A stretch of DNA of 64,000 bases from Haloferax massiliensis (GTDB lineage: Archaea > Halobacteriota > Halobacteria > Halobacteriales > Haloferacaceae): NCBI RefSeq assembly GCF_001368915.1, contig NZ_CSTE01000001.1, positions 571,364 to 635,363 on the forward strand, given 5' to 3'. Both the position numbers and the translations under genes were made by a program. Shown piece by piece: positions 30,609 through 39,073 of the stretch; positions within the stretch are counted from its first letter, which is position 1; the number at the start of each line of letters is the position of its first letter. The notes below the pieces were generated by a model. It was not told the origin of the DNA and did not search any database. It saw only the letters and a list, made by a program, of their open reading frames with translations.

Positions 30609-33488
30609 ATGAACCGAACACACGACGAGGGCCGAACCGACGGCCCCGACGACCAACGCGACTCCCGGCCCGACCCGGAGACCGACGCGGCACCGGCCGA
30701 CCCGCCGGTTCGAACCGACGGCGGCGAGTCGCCCGCGGACGACGACCGCGAGGCCGGGAGTACCGACGAAGAACTATCCGAAGAAGAGGCACAGGAGATG
30801 CTGGAGGGCATCGACCGGAAGCGGACGCTCTCGGGGTGGGCGGCGATTCTCACGTCGCTCGTCGCAATCTCGTTTTCCGTCTTCCAGTCGTGGCTGGCCG
30901 CCCGCGGCTTCGAGTTCGCCGCGACGCTGCCGCTCGTCGGCGAGGTGTCGCTGGGGGCGCTCCAACTCCTGCAGGTGAACTCGATTCACGTCGCCTTCGC
31001 GCTCGTGTTGGCGTTCGTCCTCTTCCCGCCGACGACCGGCCACGGCAGGTTCGCCACGGCGCTCGGCCGCGTGGTCCCGAGCCTCGCGTCGAGCCTCGGC
31101 GAGGACCACCCGCTCACCCGCGGTGCGGCGGGCCTCCGCCGGTTCGTCCGGTGGCTCGCGGTCGACCCCGAACGCGAGCGCGTGACGCCGCTCGACGTGT
31201 TCTGCATCGTACTCGCCGTCGCCACGGCGGCCTACATGGTGTTCGAGTGGTCCGAGATACAGCAACTTCGCGTGTTCGGACTCGAAGCCGGTCGGACGGT
31301 CGCCGAGTACCTCGGCGCACCGTTCGTCTCGCTGTCCGAGACGCTCGGCCCGCTGGGCTTCCTCGCCGACGCGGTCGTCGCGGTCATCGGCGTGCTCCCC
31401 TTCGCGGACGTGTCCTACCCGTTCTTCCTCGGCGCGGTCGGCGTCCTCCTCGTCCTGGAGGCGACCCGCCGCTCGCTCGGGTTCTACCTGATGGTCATCG
31501 TCGCCTCGTTCATCGTCTACGCGAAGTTCGGCTACCTCATCTCGCCGTCGATGCCGCTGGTCGGCGTGCTGTCCATCCCCGAGGGGTCGTGGGCGAACAT
31601 CGTCCAGAACCTCTGGTACAACACCGAAAACGGCGTCTTCGGCATCCCGGTCACCGTCTCCGTGCAGTTCATCTACATCTTCATCCTGTTCGGGGCGTTC
31701 CTGGAGATGTCGGGGGCCGGCCAGTGGTTCATCGACCTCGCGTACGCCGCGACCGGGACCCGAAAGGGCGGCCCGGCGAAGGCGTCTATCCTCGCGTCCG
31801 GCTTCATGGGAACCATCTCCGGCTCCTCCATCGCTAACACGGTGACGACCGGCGCGTTCACCATCCCGCTGATGAAGCGCTCCGGCTACCGCTCGGAGTT
31901 CGCCGGGGCCGTCGAGGCCTCCGCCTCCTCCGGCGGGCAGATTCTCCCGCCGGTGATGGGCGCGGCGGCGTTCCTCATGATTGAGTTCATCGGCGTCCCC
32001 TTCTCCGACATCATCATCGCGGCGGCCATCCCCGCCGTGGTGTTCTTCTTCGGCGTGTGGGTGATGGTCCACCTCGAAGCGACCCGGGCGGGCATCGGCG
32101 GCCTCGACCGCTCCGAGGTCGTCGACCTCGGCAAGCACCTCTCCCGCGGGTGGTTCTACCTCATCCCGCTCGTGTTGCTCATGTACTACCTGCTCGTCGA
32201 GCGCCTGACGGTCGCGCGCTCGGCGTGGTTCACGCTCATCGCCATCATGGCGCTTCTGTCCGTCGTCGCGGCGTACAGCAAGCGGACCCGCGTCCCCCTC
32301 TTGGGCGCTATCGCGGCGGCGTTCGTCGCGCAACTCGGCTCGTACGTCGCCACCGGCGTCGGCATCGTCGACGCGGTCACCGGCGGGAGCGGCGAACCGC
32401 TGGGCGCGACTGCCGCGCTGTTCGCCGCGGCCGGCGACCTCGGCATCATCGCCATCTTCATCAGCCTCGTCGTGATGCTCGTCCGGCCGGCGCTCGACTC
32501 GCCGCTGTTGGAGTTCGACGACGCGGTCGACGAAGCGGCCGACAACGTCGCCAACGCCGTCTCGCGGCCGTCGCTGTCCGACCTGAACGTCTTCCGCTAC
32601 GTGACGTTCATCGGGAAGTCGATGGACTCCGGCGCGCGCACCTCGACCGAGGTCGTCGTCGCCGTCGCCGCCGCGGGCATCATCCCCGGCGTCGTCAGCG
32701 CGACCGGCCTCGGCCCGAACCTGACCGCGCTCATCAAGGCGGTCGCCGGCGGCTCTATCGTCCTCCTGCTGCTTTTCACCGCCATCGCCTCCATCATCCT
32801 CGGGATGGGGATGCCGACGACGGTGACGTACATCATCCTCGTCTCGCTGCTCGGGCCGGCTATCGCGCAGTCGTCCGACATTCCACTGCTCGCGGCCCAC
32901 CTGTTCATCCTCTACTTCGGGGTGATAGCGGACATCACACCGCCGGTGGCGGTCGCGGCGTACGCCGCCTCCGGCATCGCCCGGTCCAACCCGTTCCGGA
33001 CCGGGACGAAGGCGTTCTCGCTGTCGCTCAACAAGGCCATCGTGCCCTTCGCGTTCGCCCTCACGCCGGGCATCCTGCTCCTCCGCGGACGGGGCGAGGC
33101 CGCGGCGGTCATCACGTTCGCCGACGTGGCCGACGTGGGCTACTTCGTCCCCGAGGTGGTCATCCCGGTGGCGGGCGTCTTCGTCGGCGTCGTCGGGCTG
33201 GGCGCGACCGTCATCGGCTACCTCTACAGCCGCGTGTCGCAGACCGAACGCGCCCTGTTCGCCCTCTCGGCGTTCCTCCTCATGGCACCGATGCTGCTTC
33301 TGAACGCCGTGTACGACCTCGGCGGCTTCCTCGGCCTCGTCGGCGAGGTCCCCAACACGGTCCCCGTCGACCTCGCTATGCGCGCGGCCGGCGGGGCGCT
33401 GTTCGGCGCGCTGGCCGTGAAGAACCGCCGCGAGGCGGGCGACAAGGCCGCGCCGACCCCCGCGGAACAGGTAGAGCCGACTGACTGA
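30609..33488 (+). CDS. TRAP transporter fused permease (DctQM), TAXI type
   Basis: A single membrane protein of 959 residues that joins the small (4-helix) and large (12-helix) TRAP subunits, the form that goes with TAXI receptors. A 75-residue acidic cytoplasmic N terminus precedes the first helix. The large-subunit motifs include GFMGTISGSSIANTVTTGAF, EASASSGGQILPPVMGAAAF and GMGMPTTVTYIILVSLLGPA. It imports the substrate bound by the TAXI lipoprotein, driven by an ion gradient (Na+ in most studied cases). The longer C-terminal part has extra helices (about 830-930) beyond the core. Confidence 0.93.
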   Translation: MNRTHDEGRTDGPDDQRDSRPDPETDAAPADPPVRTDGGESPADDDREAGSTDEELSEEEAQEMLEGIDRKRTLSGWAAILTSLVAISFSVFQSWLAARGFEFAATLPLVGEVSLGALQLLQVNSIHVAFALVLAFVLFPPTTGHGRFATALGRVVPSLASSLGEDHPLTRGAAGLRRFVRWLAVDPERERVTPLDVFCIVLAVATAAYMVFEWSEIQQLRVFGLEAGRTVAEYLGAPFVSLSETLGPLGFLADAVVAVIGVLPFADVSYPFFLGAVGVLLVLEATRRSLGFYLMVIVASFIVYAKFGYLISPSMPLVGVLSIPEGSWANIVQNLWYNTENGVFGIPVTVSVQFIYIFILFGAFLEMSGAGQWFIDLAYAATGTRKGGPAKASILASGFMGTISGSSIANTVTTGAFTIPLMKRSGYRSEFAGAVEASASSGGQILPPVMGAAAFLMIEFIGVPFSDIIIAAAIPAVVFFFGVWVMVHLEATRAGIGGLDRSEVVDLGKHLSRGWFYLIPLVLLMYYLLVERLTVARSAWFTLIAIMALLSVVAAYSKRTRVPLLGAIAAAFVAQLGSYVATGVGIVDAVTGGSGEPLGATAALFAAAGDLGIIAIFISLVVMLVRPALDSPLLEFDDAVDEAADNVANAVSRPSLSDLNVFRYVTFIGKSMDSGARTSTEVVVAVAAAGIIPGVVSATGLGPNLTALIKAVAGGSIVLLLLFTAIASIILGMGMPTTVTYIILVSLLGPAIAQSSDIPLLAAHLFILYFGVIADITPPVAVAAYAASGIARSNPFRTGTKAFSLSLNKAIVPFAFALTPGILLLRGRGEAAAVITFADVADVGYFVPEVVIPVAGVFVGVVGLGATVIGYLYSRVSQTERALFALSAFLLMAPMLLLNAVYDLGGFLGLVGEVPNTVPVDLAMRAAGGALFGALAVKNRREAGDKAAPTPAEQVEPTD

Positions 33489-33548
33489 GCGGGGACGACC
33501 GAGTCGGCTCGGGGCGACTCGGTCCCCGCCGAACGAGACGCGATCGAC

Positions 33549-34685
33549 TCAGAACCGCGTGACACCGAAGCGGTCGAGCGCCGGGTCGGCCGCCTCGTCG
33601 CGGACGGCGTCCGCGACCAGTTTTCCGCTGTACGGTCCCAACTGGAGACCCGTCGGGCCGTGACCCGTACAGAGCGAGACGCCGGCCACGCCGGGGACCG
33701 GCCCGAGGACCGGACGCCCGTCGGGAGTCAGGGGCCGGAGGCCGACCCGCGCGGTCCGAAGCGAGGCGTCCGCGAGGCCGGGCGCGACGCGGAGGACCTC
33801 CTCGAACACCTCGTTCAACCCGGCGACGGTCGTCCGCGGGACGTAGCCCGAGCCGGTCTCTCTCGTCGCGCCGGCGGCGACCCGGCCGTCGTCCCACGGC
33901 ACCATGTAGTGGCCGCGGAAGGGGCTCACGATGGGCCAGCCGTCCGTGTCGGCCTCGACGTCGAGGTGGACGATTTGGCCGCGCTGTGGTTCGACCGGGA
34001 CGTCGACGCCGAGTTGCGACCCGAACGCCGCGGACCACGCGCCGCCCGCGACGACGACGTGGTCGGCGTCGATTCGCCCGCCGGATTCGAGTTCGACGCT
34101 CTCGACGCGGTCGCCGGCGACGACGAGGCGCTCGACGCTAGCCGCCTCCTCGACGAGGCCGTGCGTCCGCGCGGCCCGGCGAAGCGCGCCCTCGAACTCC
34201 CGGCCGTCCACGCGGGCGGCGTCCTCGGAGAAGAACGCGCGTTCCACGTCGGCGAGCGGCGGGAACCGCGCGTTCGCCGCCGCGGGGTCGAGTTCGCGGA
34301 CCGTCCCCGGCTCCGGCACTCCGAATCGCTCCTGTCGGTCGCGGACGCGTTCGAGCGTCTCCTCGAAGGCCGCCACCTCCGCGTCGTCGACGGCGACACC
34401 GAGGACGCCGCGCTCGGCGTACCCGTGCGGCCCGTCTTGGTCGCGTTCGAGCGCGGCGACGAGTTCGTCGTAGTAGGCGACGGCTTCGACGGCGTACTCG
34501 ACCCACATCTCGTCGTCTCGGCTGGTCGTCCCCGGCGAGAGGATGCCCGCGCCCGCGTCTGTCGCGCGGCCCTCGTCGGCCCGGTCGACGAGGAGCGTCT
34601 CGACGCCCTCGCGGGCGAGGTGGTAGGCGACGGACGAGCCGACGATGCCGCCGCCGACCACGACCGCCTCGTATCGGTCTGTCAT
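33549..34685 (-). CDS. FAD-dependent amine/amino-acid oxidoreductase (DAO family)
   Basis: A 378-residue flavoprotein of the glycine oxidase / sarcosine oxidase / D-amino-acid dehydrogenase group. It has the N-terminal Rossmann motif VVVGGGIVGSSVAYHLAREG, an acidic ribose-binding end (LVDRADEGRAT), the central ATG-like motif VVVAGGAWSAAFG and the C-terminal RVGLRPLTPDGRPVLGPVPG with GHGPTGLQLGPYSGKLVAD. The substrate cannot be told. It is convergent with the TRAP operon and 163 bases from the IMPACT gene. Confidence 0.88.
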   Translation of the reverse strand: MTDRYEAVVVGGGIVGSSVAYHLAREGVETLLVDRADEGRATDAGAGILSPGTTSRDDEMWVEYAVEAVAYYDELVAALERDQDGPHGYAERGVLGVAVDDAEVAAFEETLERVRDRQERFGVPEPGTVRELDPAAANARFPPLADVERAFFSEDAARVDGREFEGALRRAARTHGLVEEAASVERLVVAGDRVESVELESGGRIDADHVVVAGGAWSAAFGSQLGVDVPVEPQRGQIVHLDVEADTDGWPIVSPFRGHYMVPWDDGRVAAGATRETGSGYVPRTTVAGLNEVFEEVLRVAPGLADASLRTARVGLRPLTPDGRPVLGPVPGVAGVSLCTGHGPTGLQLGPYSGKLVADAVRDEAADPALDRFGVTRF

Positions 34686-34847
34686 AGCGGTGCCACGGTG
34701 AGACCGGGCCTTAGTCTACCGCTCCCGGAAGTCGAGGCCGGCAGGCCGACTGGCCGGCGACGAGAGAGAAGAGCGAAACGAGAGAGACCAGAAGGCGGGG
34801 GGACGGTTCGACGAGCGAACCGGCGGGCGAGCGAAAACGCGGCCGCG

Positions 34848-35480
34848 TTACTCGATGTCCGCGCGGCCGCTGGTCGCGCTTCGGATGCGGTCGCGGAGGT
34901 CCGGGCCGTCCTCGACGGGGACGCGGACCGCGAAGGAGACGTCGGCCTCGTAGGCGGCCTCGAACTCGACGCCCGCGCTCTCTAAGAGCCCGCGGACGCT
35001 CCCCGAGTCGTCGTACTCGACGGTCGCGGTGAACCGCTCGTGAGGGATCTCCTCGACGACGCCCGCGGCGTCGAGCGCCTCCTTCACGGCCCGGGAGTAC
35101 GCGCGAGCGAGGCCGCCGACGCCGAGGTTGGTGCCGCCGTAGTAGCGCGTCACGACGGCGGCGACGTTGCGCACGTCTTGCTGAACGAGAACGTTGAGCG
35201 CCGGTTTGCCCGACGAGCCGCTCGGCTCGCCGTCGTCGCTCTGGTACTCGCGGAGCATGACGCTCCCCCCGCCGGGCACCGACGACGAGGCCGACCCCGC
35301 GGGCACCCGGTAGGCGGGGACGTTGTGGGTGGCGTCGGGGTGGCGCTCCTCGATTTCGGCGACGAACGCCTCCGCCTCCTCGACCGTCTCCGCGGGGGAG
35401 ACGTAGCCGATGAACTCCGAGCCGTTGACCTCGAAGCGGGCGTCGGCCCGGCCGGCGACGGTTCGATAGGCGTCGGTCAT
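34848..35480 (-). CDS. IMPACT/YigZ family protein
   Basis: A 210-residue two-domain protein. The N-terminal UPF0029 domain carries the family signature (EFIGYVSPAETVEEAEAFV, ATHNVPAYRV, DDGEPSGSSGKPALNVLVQ, VVTRYYGGTNLGVGGLARAY). The C-terminal half is the ferredoxin-like DUF1949 type. Eukaryotic IMPACT regulates Gcn2; the prokaryotic role is uncertain, perhaps on ribosomes or nucleic acids. The ATG at 35480 gives the normal family start. Confidence 0.92.
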   Translation of the reverse strand: MTDAYRTVAGRADARFEVNGSEFIGYVSPAETVEEAEAFVAEIEERHPDATHNVPAYRVPAGSASSSVPGGGSVMLREYQSDDGEPSGSSGKPALNVLVQQDVRNVAAVVTRYYGGTNLGVGGLARAYSRAVKEALDAAGVVEEIPHERFTATVEYDDSGSVRGLLESAGVEFEAAYEADVSFAVRVPVEDGPDLRDRIRSATSGRADIE

Positions 35481-35590
35481 GCCACCGAGTTGGCGGCGCG
35501 GCGTGGAAAAGCGTTCGCACCGTGTCGTCGGCGAACCGACGCGGGCGTCGGGGAGGGAGGGCGACGGGGGCGCGGACCGAACGCGACGCG

Positions 35591-35707
35591 CTACTGACCG
35601 CAGGCGTCCGCGTACGACGTACACCCGTTTTGGATGCAGACGCCGCAGAGGTGGCGCGTCTCGGAAATCGGCTCACCACAGCACATGCAACTGCGCATGG
35701 AACCCAT
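35591..35707 (-). CDS. Very small zinc-finger protein, 38 residues
   Basis: Reads MGSMRSCMCCGEPISETRHL then CGVCIQNGCTSYADACGQ. Seven cysteines fall in two knuckles (CMCCG near 7-11 and CGVC near 21-24) plus Cys29 and Cys36, enough for one or two zinc ions. This is the size and style of haloarchaeal zinc-finger micro-proteins. The start could also be the second Met at 35698. It follows an AT-rich stretch (35725-35765) that may hold the promoter (AATAAGATTC on the minus strand). Function unknown. Confidence 0.68.
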   Translation of the reverse strand: MGSMRSCMCCGEPISETRHLCGVCIQNGCTSYADACGQ

Positions 35708-35783
35708 GCGAAAACCTACCGCGGGAGGTCACAAGAATCTTATTGCAGCGTTGACAGAATATTCGCGGAGCCGACGGACCGGC

Positions 35784-36287
35784 TCAGGCGATGGTGATTC
35801 GGCGGACGAACTCAAGGTTCGACAGGTCGTTGAGCAGGTCGCCGGGAATCGGCTCGTCGGTGATGATGTAGAGCTTCGGGTCGTCGGTGAACTCGGGGTC
35901 CTCGCTTATCGTCTGTCGAATCGAGATACCCGCGTCGGCGAGTTTGGAGGTGACGGTGGCGACGATGCCGGGTTCGTCGGCGTCGGCGACCTCGACCGTG
36001 AGCACGGAGAGGTCGAGCACCGGCGCGAGGTCCATCAGGCTCGGAATCGACGAGATGTTCTGGAAGATTCGCCGAAGCTCCTCGTCGTCGAGGATGGCGT
36101 CTGTCGTCGAGTCGACGACCCGCCGGTCGACGTCGGCCTCGCGGGCGATGCCGGTGTTCGGTATCTCGATGCCGCCCGAGACGACCCGTCCCTGGTCGTT
36201 GACGGAGAAGCCCCGTTCCAAGAGGAGCCGAATGACAGCCTGCTGGCTCGGGCTGCCCTCGAACTTCTCCATAATCTCGTCGAACAT
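35784..36287 (-). CDS. ACT-domain amino-acid-binding regulator
   Basis: A 167-residue protein with an N-terminal helical or winged-helix-like part (SPSQQAVIRLLLERGFSVND) and a C-terminal ACT domain (LSVLTVEVADADEPGIVATV, TSKLADAGISIRQTISEDPE). Such proteins are annotated in haloarchaea as regulators of amino-acid metabolism, probably sensing an amino acid; direct targets are not known. The start at 36287 gives the usual family N terminus (MFDEIMEKFEGSPSQQ). Nearby his genes are possible but unproven targets. Confidence 0.88.
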   Translation of the reverse strand: MFDEIMEKFEGSPSQQAVIRLLLERGFSVNDQGRVVSGGIEIPNTGIAREADVDRRVVDSTTDAILDDEELRRIFQNISSIPSLMDLAPVLDLSVLTVEVADADEPGIVATVTSKLADAGISIRQTISEDPEFTDDPKLYIITDEPIPGDLLNDLSNLEFVRRITIA

Positions 36288-36447
36288 TCGTTGGTCGGGG
36301 GATTTGCGGGCGGGTACATTAAGTGGTCCGTCACCGGCGGCCGCGGGGCGACGGTGCCGCGGGGCCGACACCGCGGACGGGCGACCGACACCACCGGCGG
36401 GCGACCGACGCCGCGGGCAGGCCACCGGGGTCGCGGCCGGGGAGTGG

Positions 36448-36454
36448 GTTTAAC
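36448..36454 (+). promoter_or_regulatory. TATA box for the gene at 36479
   Basis: GTTTAAC, 25-31 bases before the ATG at 36479. Confidence 0.5.
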
Positions 36455-36478
36455 CGTCGGCGCGGAGACCCGTCGTGC

Positions 36479-37177
36479 ATGCGCGAACTACGCACCTGCG
36501 ACTTCTGTGGGACCGACGCCGTCGGCGTGTTCGAGGTACTGCCGCCGGCGTTGACGCCGGCCGACGACCAGCGCCGCGTCGTCCTCTGCGAGCACTGCGA
36601 GGAGACGCTCGGCGAGGTCATCGCGCCGCTTCTCTCCCGACTCGGCGTCGACGCCGACGTGGACGTGGCCGACGACGCGCGGGCCGAGACGGGCGCGTCC
36701 GCGGCACCGGAACGGACCGCGAGCGAGTCGGTCGGCGAGGCCGCCTCGGTCGACGTGAACGCGGTCGACCCCGCGCCGACGCCGCCGGAACCGGCGAACC
36801 ACGACTCGCCGGACGAGACCGGCGACTCCGACGAAGCGGAACAGACCGACGAAGCGGAACAGACCGACGAAGCGGAACAGACCGACGAAGCAGAACAGAC
36901 CGACGAAGCAGAACAGACCGGCGACGAACCCGAGTCGGCCGCCGCCGAGGAGCCACAGACGAGCGCCGAGTCGTCCGGCCGGGACGGGGAGCCGCCGAAG
37001 TTCCGGAAGGTCATCCGCATCCTCCAGAACCGGGAGTTCCCCGTCGAGCGGGCGGAGGTCGAGGCGCTGGCGTCCGGCGCGTACGACCTCGACGACGACG
37101 AGGTCGCCGACATCTTCGACTACGCTATCGAACGCGGCCTGCTCGTCGACGACGCGGGGACGCTCCGGCGGCCCTGA
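36479..37177 (+). CDS. Zinc-knuckle protein with DEAEQT repeats, unknown function
   Basis: A 232-residue protein in three parts: an N-terminal Cys4 module (CDFCG near 7-11, CEHC near 39-42) of treble-clef type; a long acidic, disordered linker (about 60-170) that contains five exact DEAEQT hexapeptides; and a C-terminal helical domain (PPKFRKVIRILQNREFPVER, VADIFDYAIERGLL) that looks like a small winged helix. This resembles a DNA- or RNA-associated protein, but I know no function. The stop codon lies inside the left arm of a terminator-like hairpin. Confidence 0.75.
   Translation: MRELRTCDFCGTDAVGVFEVLPPALTPADDQRRVVLCEHCEETLGEVIAPLLSRLGVDADVDVADDARAETGASAAPERTASESVGEAASVDVNAVDPAPTPPEPANHDSPDETGDSDEAEQTDEAEQTDEAEQTDEAEQTDEAEQTGDEPESAAAEEPQTSAESSGRDGEPPKFRKVIRILQNREFPVERAEVEALASGAYDLDDDEVADIFDYAIERGLLVDDAGTLRRP
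36830..36919 (+). repeat. Five tandem 18-base repeats (DEAEQT)
   Basis: Period 18; copies 1-3 are identical and copies 4-5 differ only by AAGCA for AAGCG in the Ala codon. The in-frame array lengthens the acidic linker and should be polymorphic by slippage. Confidence 0.9.
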
Positions 37178-37201
37178 GCGGTCGAACGCGCGGGCTCAGG
37201 G
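37172..37201. terminator. Hairpin between convergent genes
   Basis: CCCTGAGC at 37172-37179 pairs with GCTCAGGG at 37194-37201. On the minus strand, the hisB side, a T5 tract (37204-37208) comes before the stem. It probably helps to end transcription in both directions; the left arm includes the stop codon of the upstream gene. Confidence 0.4.
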
Positions 37202-37216
37202 GAGAAAAAGCGGTGA

Positions 37217-37810
37217 CTAGAGCTTCCCTTTCGTGCTCGGCGTGTCGGAGCGCCGCGGGTCCACGCGAGTCGCGTCGTCGAGCGACCGCGCCAGCGCCTT
37301 GAACAGCGCCTCGACCTCGTGGTGGGCGTTGTCGCCCTCGACGCCCGCGTGGAGCGTGAGGCCGGCGTTCATCGCGAGCGACATGGCGAAGTGCTCGGCC
37401 ATGTGGCTGGTGAACTCGCCGATAGAGGGCTGGGAGAACTCGCCCGAGAACTCGAAGAAGGGGCGCCCCGACACGTCCACGACGACGGAGGCGACGGCCT
37501 CGTCGAGCGGGACCTTGCGGTCGGCGTAGCGGACGATGCCGCGCTTGTCGCCGAGCGCCTCGGTGAACGCCTCGCCGAGGACGATAGCCACGTCCTCGAC
37601 GGTGTGGTGGTCGTCGATGTGGAGGTCGCCGTCACATTGGACGGTCAGGTCGAACAGGCCGTGTTTGGCGAAGGCCTCCAGCATGTGGTCGAAGAATCCG
37701 ATACCGGTGTCGACGACCGCGTCGCCGTCGCCGTCGATGGCCAGCGTCACGTCGATGGTCGTCTCGGCCGTCTCGCGGGAGACGGCCGCGCGTCGGTCGG
37801 CGTCGCTCAT
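37217..37810 (-). CDS. hisB: Imidazoleglycerol-phosphate dehydratase
   Basis: Histidine synthesis, sixth step, a Mn-dependent dehydration. The 197 residues are the monofunctional form and keep the paired metal motifs: [31 protein letters not shown]-type block (here [18 protein letters not shown]) and [20 protein letters not shown]. The start at 37810 is the family start. It is upstream-isolated; a 20-base palindrome lies 69 bases ahead of its ATG. hisA and hisI lie within 4 kb on the same strand but not in one operon. Confidence 0.95.
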   Translation of the reverse strand: MSDADRRAAVSRETAETTIDVTLAIDGDGDAVVDTGIGFFDHMLEAFAKHGLFDLTVQCDGDLHIDDHHTVEDVAIVLGEAFTEALGDKRGIVRYADRKVPLDEAVASVVVDVSGRPFFEFSGEFSQPSIGEFTSHMAEHFAMSLAMNAGLTLHAGVEGDNAHHEVEALFKALARSLDDATRVDPRRSDTPSTKGKL

Positions 37811-37878
37811 GTCGCGTTCGAGGCGGGCCGCGCATATAGGGATTCTCGTCGCCGAGCGGGTGATTCACGCCACCGACG

Positions 37879-37898
37879 CGTCAGACGCGCGTCTGACG
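37879..37898. promoter_or_regulatory. Perfect 20-base palindrome upstream of hisB
   Basis: CGTCAGACGC-GCGTCTGACG, 69 bases before the hisB ATG and 34 bases before the small gene on the other strand. It is a candidate operator for the divergent pair. The half-site with its flank (GCGTCAGACGCGC) also occurs at 18203-18215, upstream of the Ser/Ala-rich gene. Confidence 0.5.
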
Positions 37899-37931
37899 GA
37901 CGTTCATGGTTTCGGACGCGTACGGTGGGGT

Positions 37932-38078
37932 ATGCAGCGAAAGGGAGCGCTGGTGGTGGGGTACACCATCTGCGTCGGGGGACTTCTGCTCACCGCGCGG
38001 TCCGGGGTCGCCGTCGCGTTCGGCGTCGCGCTGGTGACGCTCGCGGTCGGCGCGGCGGTGCTCGGCGGGGGCGTCTGA
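37932..38078 (+). CDS. Small membrane protein, 48 residues
   Basis: MQRKG followed by two short hydrophobic segments (ALVVGYTICVGGLLLT and VAVAFGVALVTLAVGAAVLG) with almost no loop, suggesting a hairpin or a single interrupted helix. A weak TATA-like string (CATGGTTT) lies about 25 bases upstream. No family recognised. It may form a unit with the similar-sized gene 57 bases downstream. Confidence 0.45.
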   Translation: MQRKGALVVGYTICVGGLLLTARSGVAVAFGVALVTLAVGAAVLGGGV

Positions 38079-38135
38079 AATGGCAGGGGGCGGCCCGACA
38101 CGGCGGGAATCGAGTCGTTCGGAGGCGACCGGTTG

Positions 38136-38324
38136 ATGCGGCGCGGAGCGACCGGCAGCCCGAAACGGGACGTCGTGACGGTCAGCATGCTCGTCCTCGC
38201 CGGGCCGTTCCTCGCGACCTCGCGCCCCGAGACCGTGATAATCGGCGCGCTGTTCGTCGCCGTCGGCGTGTACGGAACCGTCGAGAGCCTCGTCGCGGCG
38301 GTCGGCGCGTATCTCGACGCGTAG
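38136..38324 (+). CDS. Small membrane protein, 62 residues
   Basis: A basic N terminus (MRRGATGSPKRD) and two helices, VVTVSMLVLAGPFLAT and TVIIGALFVAVGVYGTVES, ending VGAYLDA. GGAGG lies ten bases before the ATG at 38136, supporting this start. Probably co-transcribed with the 48-residue gene. It is convergent with hisA. Function unknown. Confidence 0.55.
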   Translation: MRRGATGSPKRDVVTVSMLVLAGPFLATSRPETVIIGALFVAVGVYGTVESLVAAVGAYLDA

Positions 38325-38372
38325 CGCCGCGCGGCGCTTCGGCGCTGGGCGCGTGGGACGTGAGCGACGCGG

Positions 38373-39037
38373 CTACGCCTCCATCGCCTCTTCGAGCGTG
38401 AACCGGCCCTCGTAGAGCGCGGTGCCGAGGCGACGCCGCCGGAGGCGACGACCGGGATGTCGACCGCGTCGACGACCGCCGAGGTCGTTTCGAGGTGGAC
38501 GCCTTCGAGTCGCCCCTCCACGTCAACGTCGGTAAAGAGGATGGCCGCCGCGCCGAGGTCCTCGTACCGGGCGGCCGCCTCGGCGGGGTCGAGACCGGTG
38601 CCTTCGGTCCACCCGGAGACGACGACCTCCCCGTCTTTCGCGTCGAGGCTGACCATCACGCCGTCGGGGTAGTCGTCGGCGAGTTCGGCGACGATGTCGG
38701 GGTTCTCGACGGCCGCGGTGCCGAGGATGACGCGGTCGACGCCGCGGTCCAGGAGGTCGCGGGCGTCGTCGGCGGTGCGGATGCCCCCGCCGAGTTGGAG
38801 CGGCACGTCGACCGCGTCGAGGACGGCGTCGACCGCCGGGGCGTTCTTCCGCTCGCCCTCGAACGCGCCGTCGAGGTCGACGAGGTGGAGCGTCTCCGCG
38901 CCGGCGTCGACCCAGCGGCGGGCGGCCTCGACCGGGTCGCCGTAGGTCTTCTCGGTGCCGCGTTCGCCCTGCACGAGCTGGACGACCTCGCCGTCTTGCA
39001 TGTCGACCGCGGGGACGACTTCGAACTCCGGGAACAT
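38373..39037 (-). pseudogene. hisA: HisA (ProFAR isomerase), disrupted by an internal deletion and frameshift
   Basis: Would isomerise ProFAR to PRFAR in histidine synthesis. From the ATG at 39037 the frame is a normal HisA for 202 residues (EVVPAVDMQDGEVVQLVQGE, LQLGGGIRTADDARDLLDRG, AAILFTDVDVEG, PVVASGGV). At 38430-38431 the frame breaks. The authentic C terminus, LGTALYEGRFTLEEAMEA and a TAG at 38373, continues in another frame. HisA of this type has about 18 more residues (helix 7) between GGV and LGTAL. The gap is therefore best explained by a deletion of about 50-60 bases not divisible by three. As read, translation would run on to 37904 with unrelated sequence. Alternatively an assembly error. 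Confidence 0.85.
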
Positions 39038-39058
39038 ACGCCACCGTGCGCGAGCGAC

Positions 39059-39072
39059 GTGCGTAAACGCAC
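39059..39072. promoter_or_regulatory. Palindrome over the hisA promoter
   Basis: GTGCGT-AA-ACGCAC, 22-35 bases upstream of the hisA ATG. It covers the likely TATA element (TTTACG on the minus strand), so a bound protein would block the promoter. Confidence 0.45.
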
Positions 39073-39073
39073 C

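Noticed and set aside
29031-33488. TAXI-TRAP plus DUF1850 operon as a new system
   Set aside because: This three-gene arrangement is known across many prokaryotes; only the ligand is unknown.
37904-38372. A genuine C-terminal extension of HisA
   Set aside because: The 170 codons after the frame break are Arg/Ser/Thr-rich shadow sequence antisense to two small genes, while the real HisA C terminus is present in another frame.
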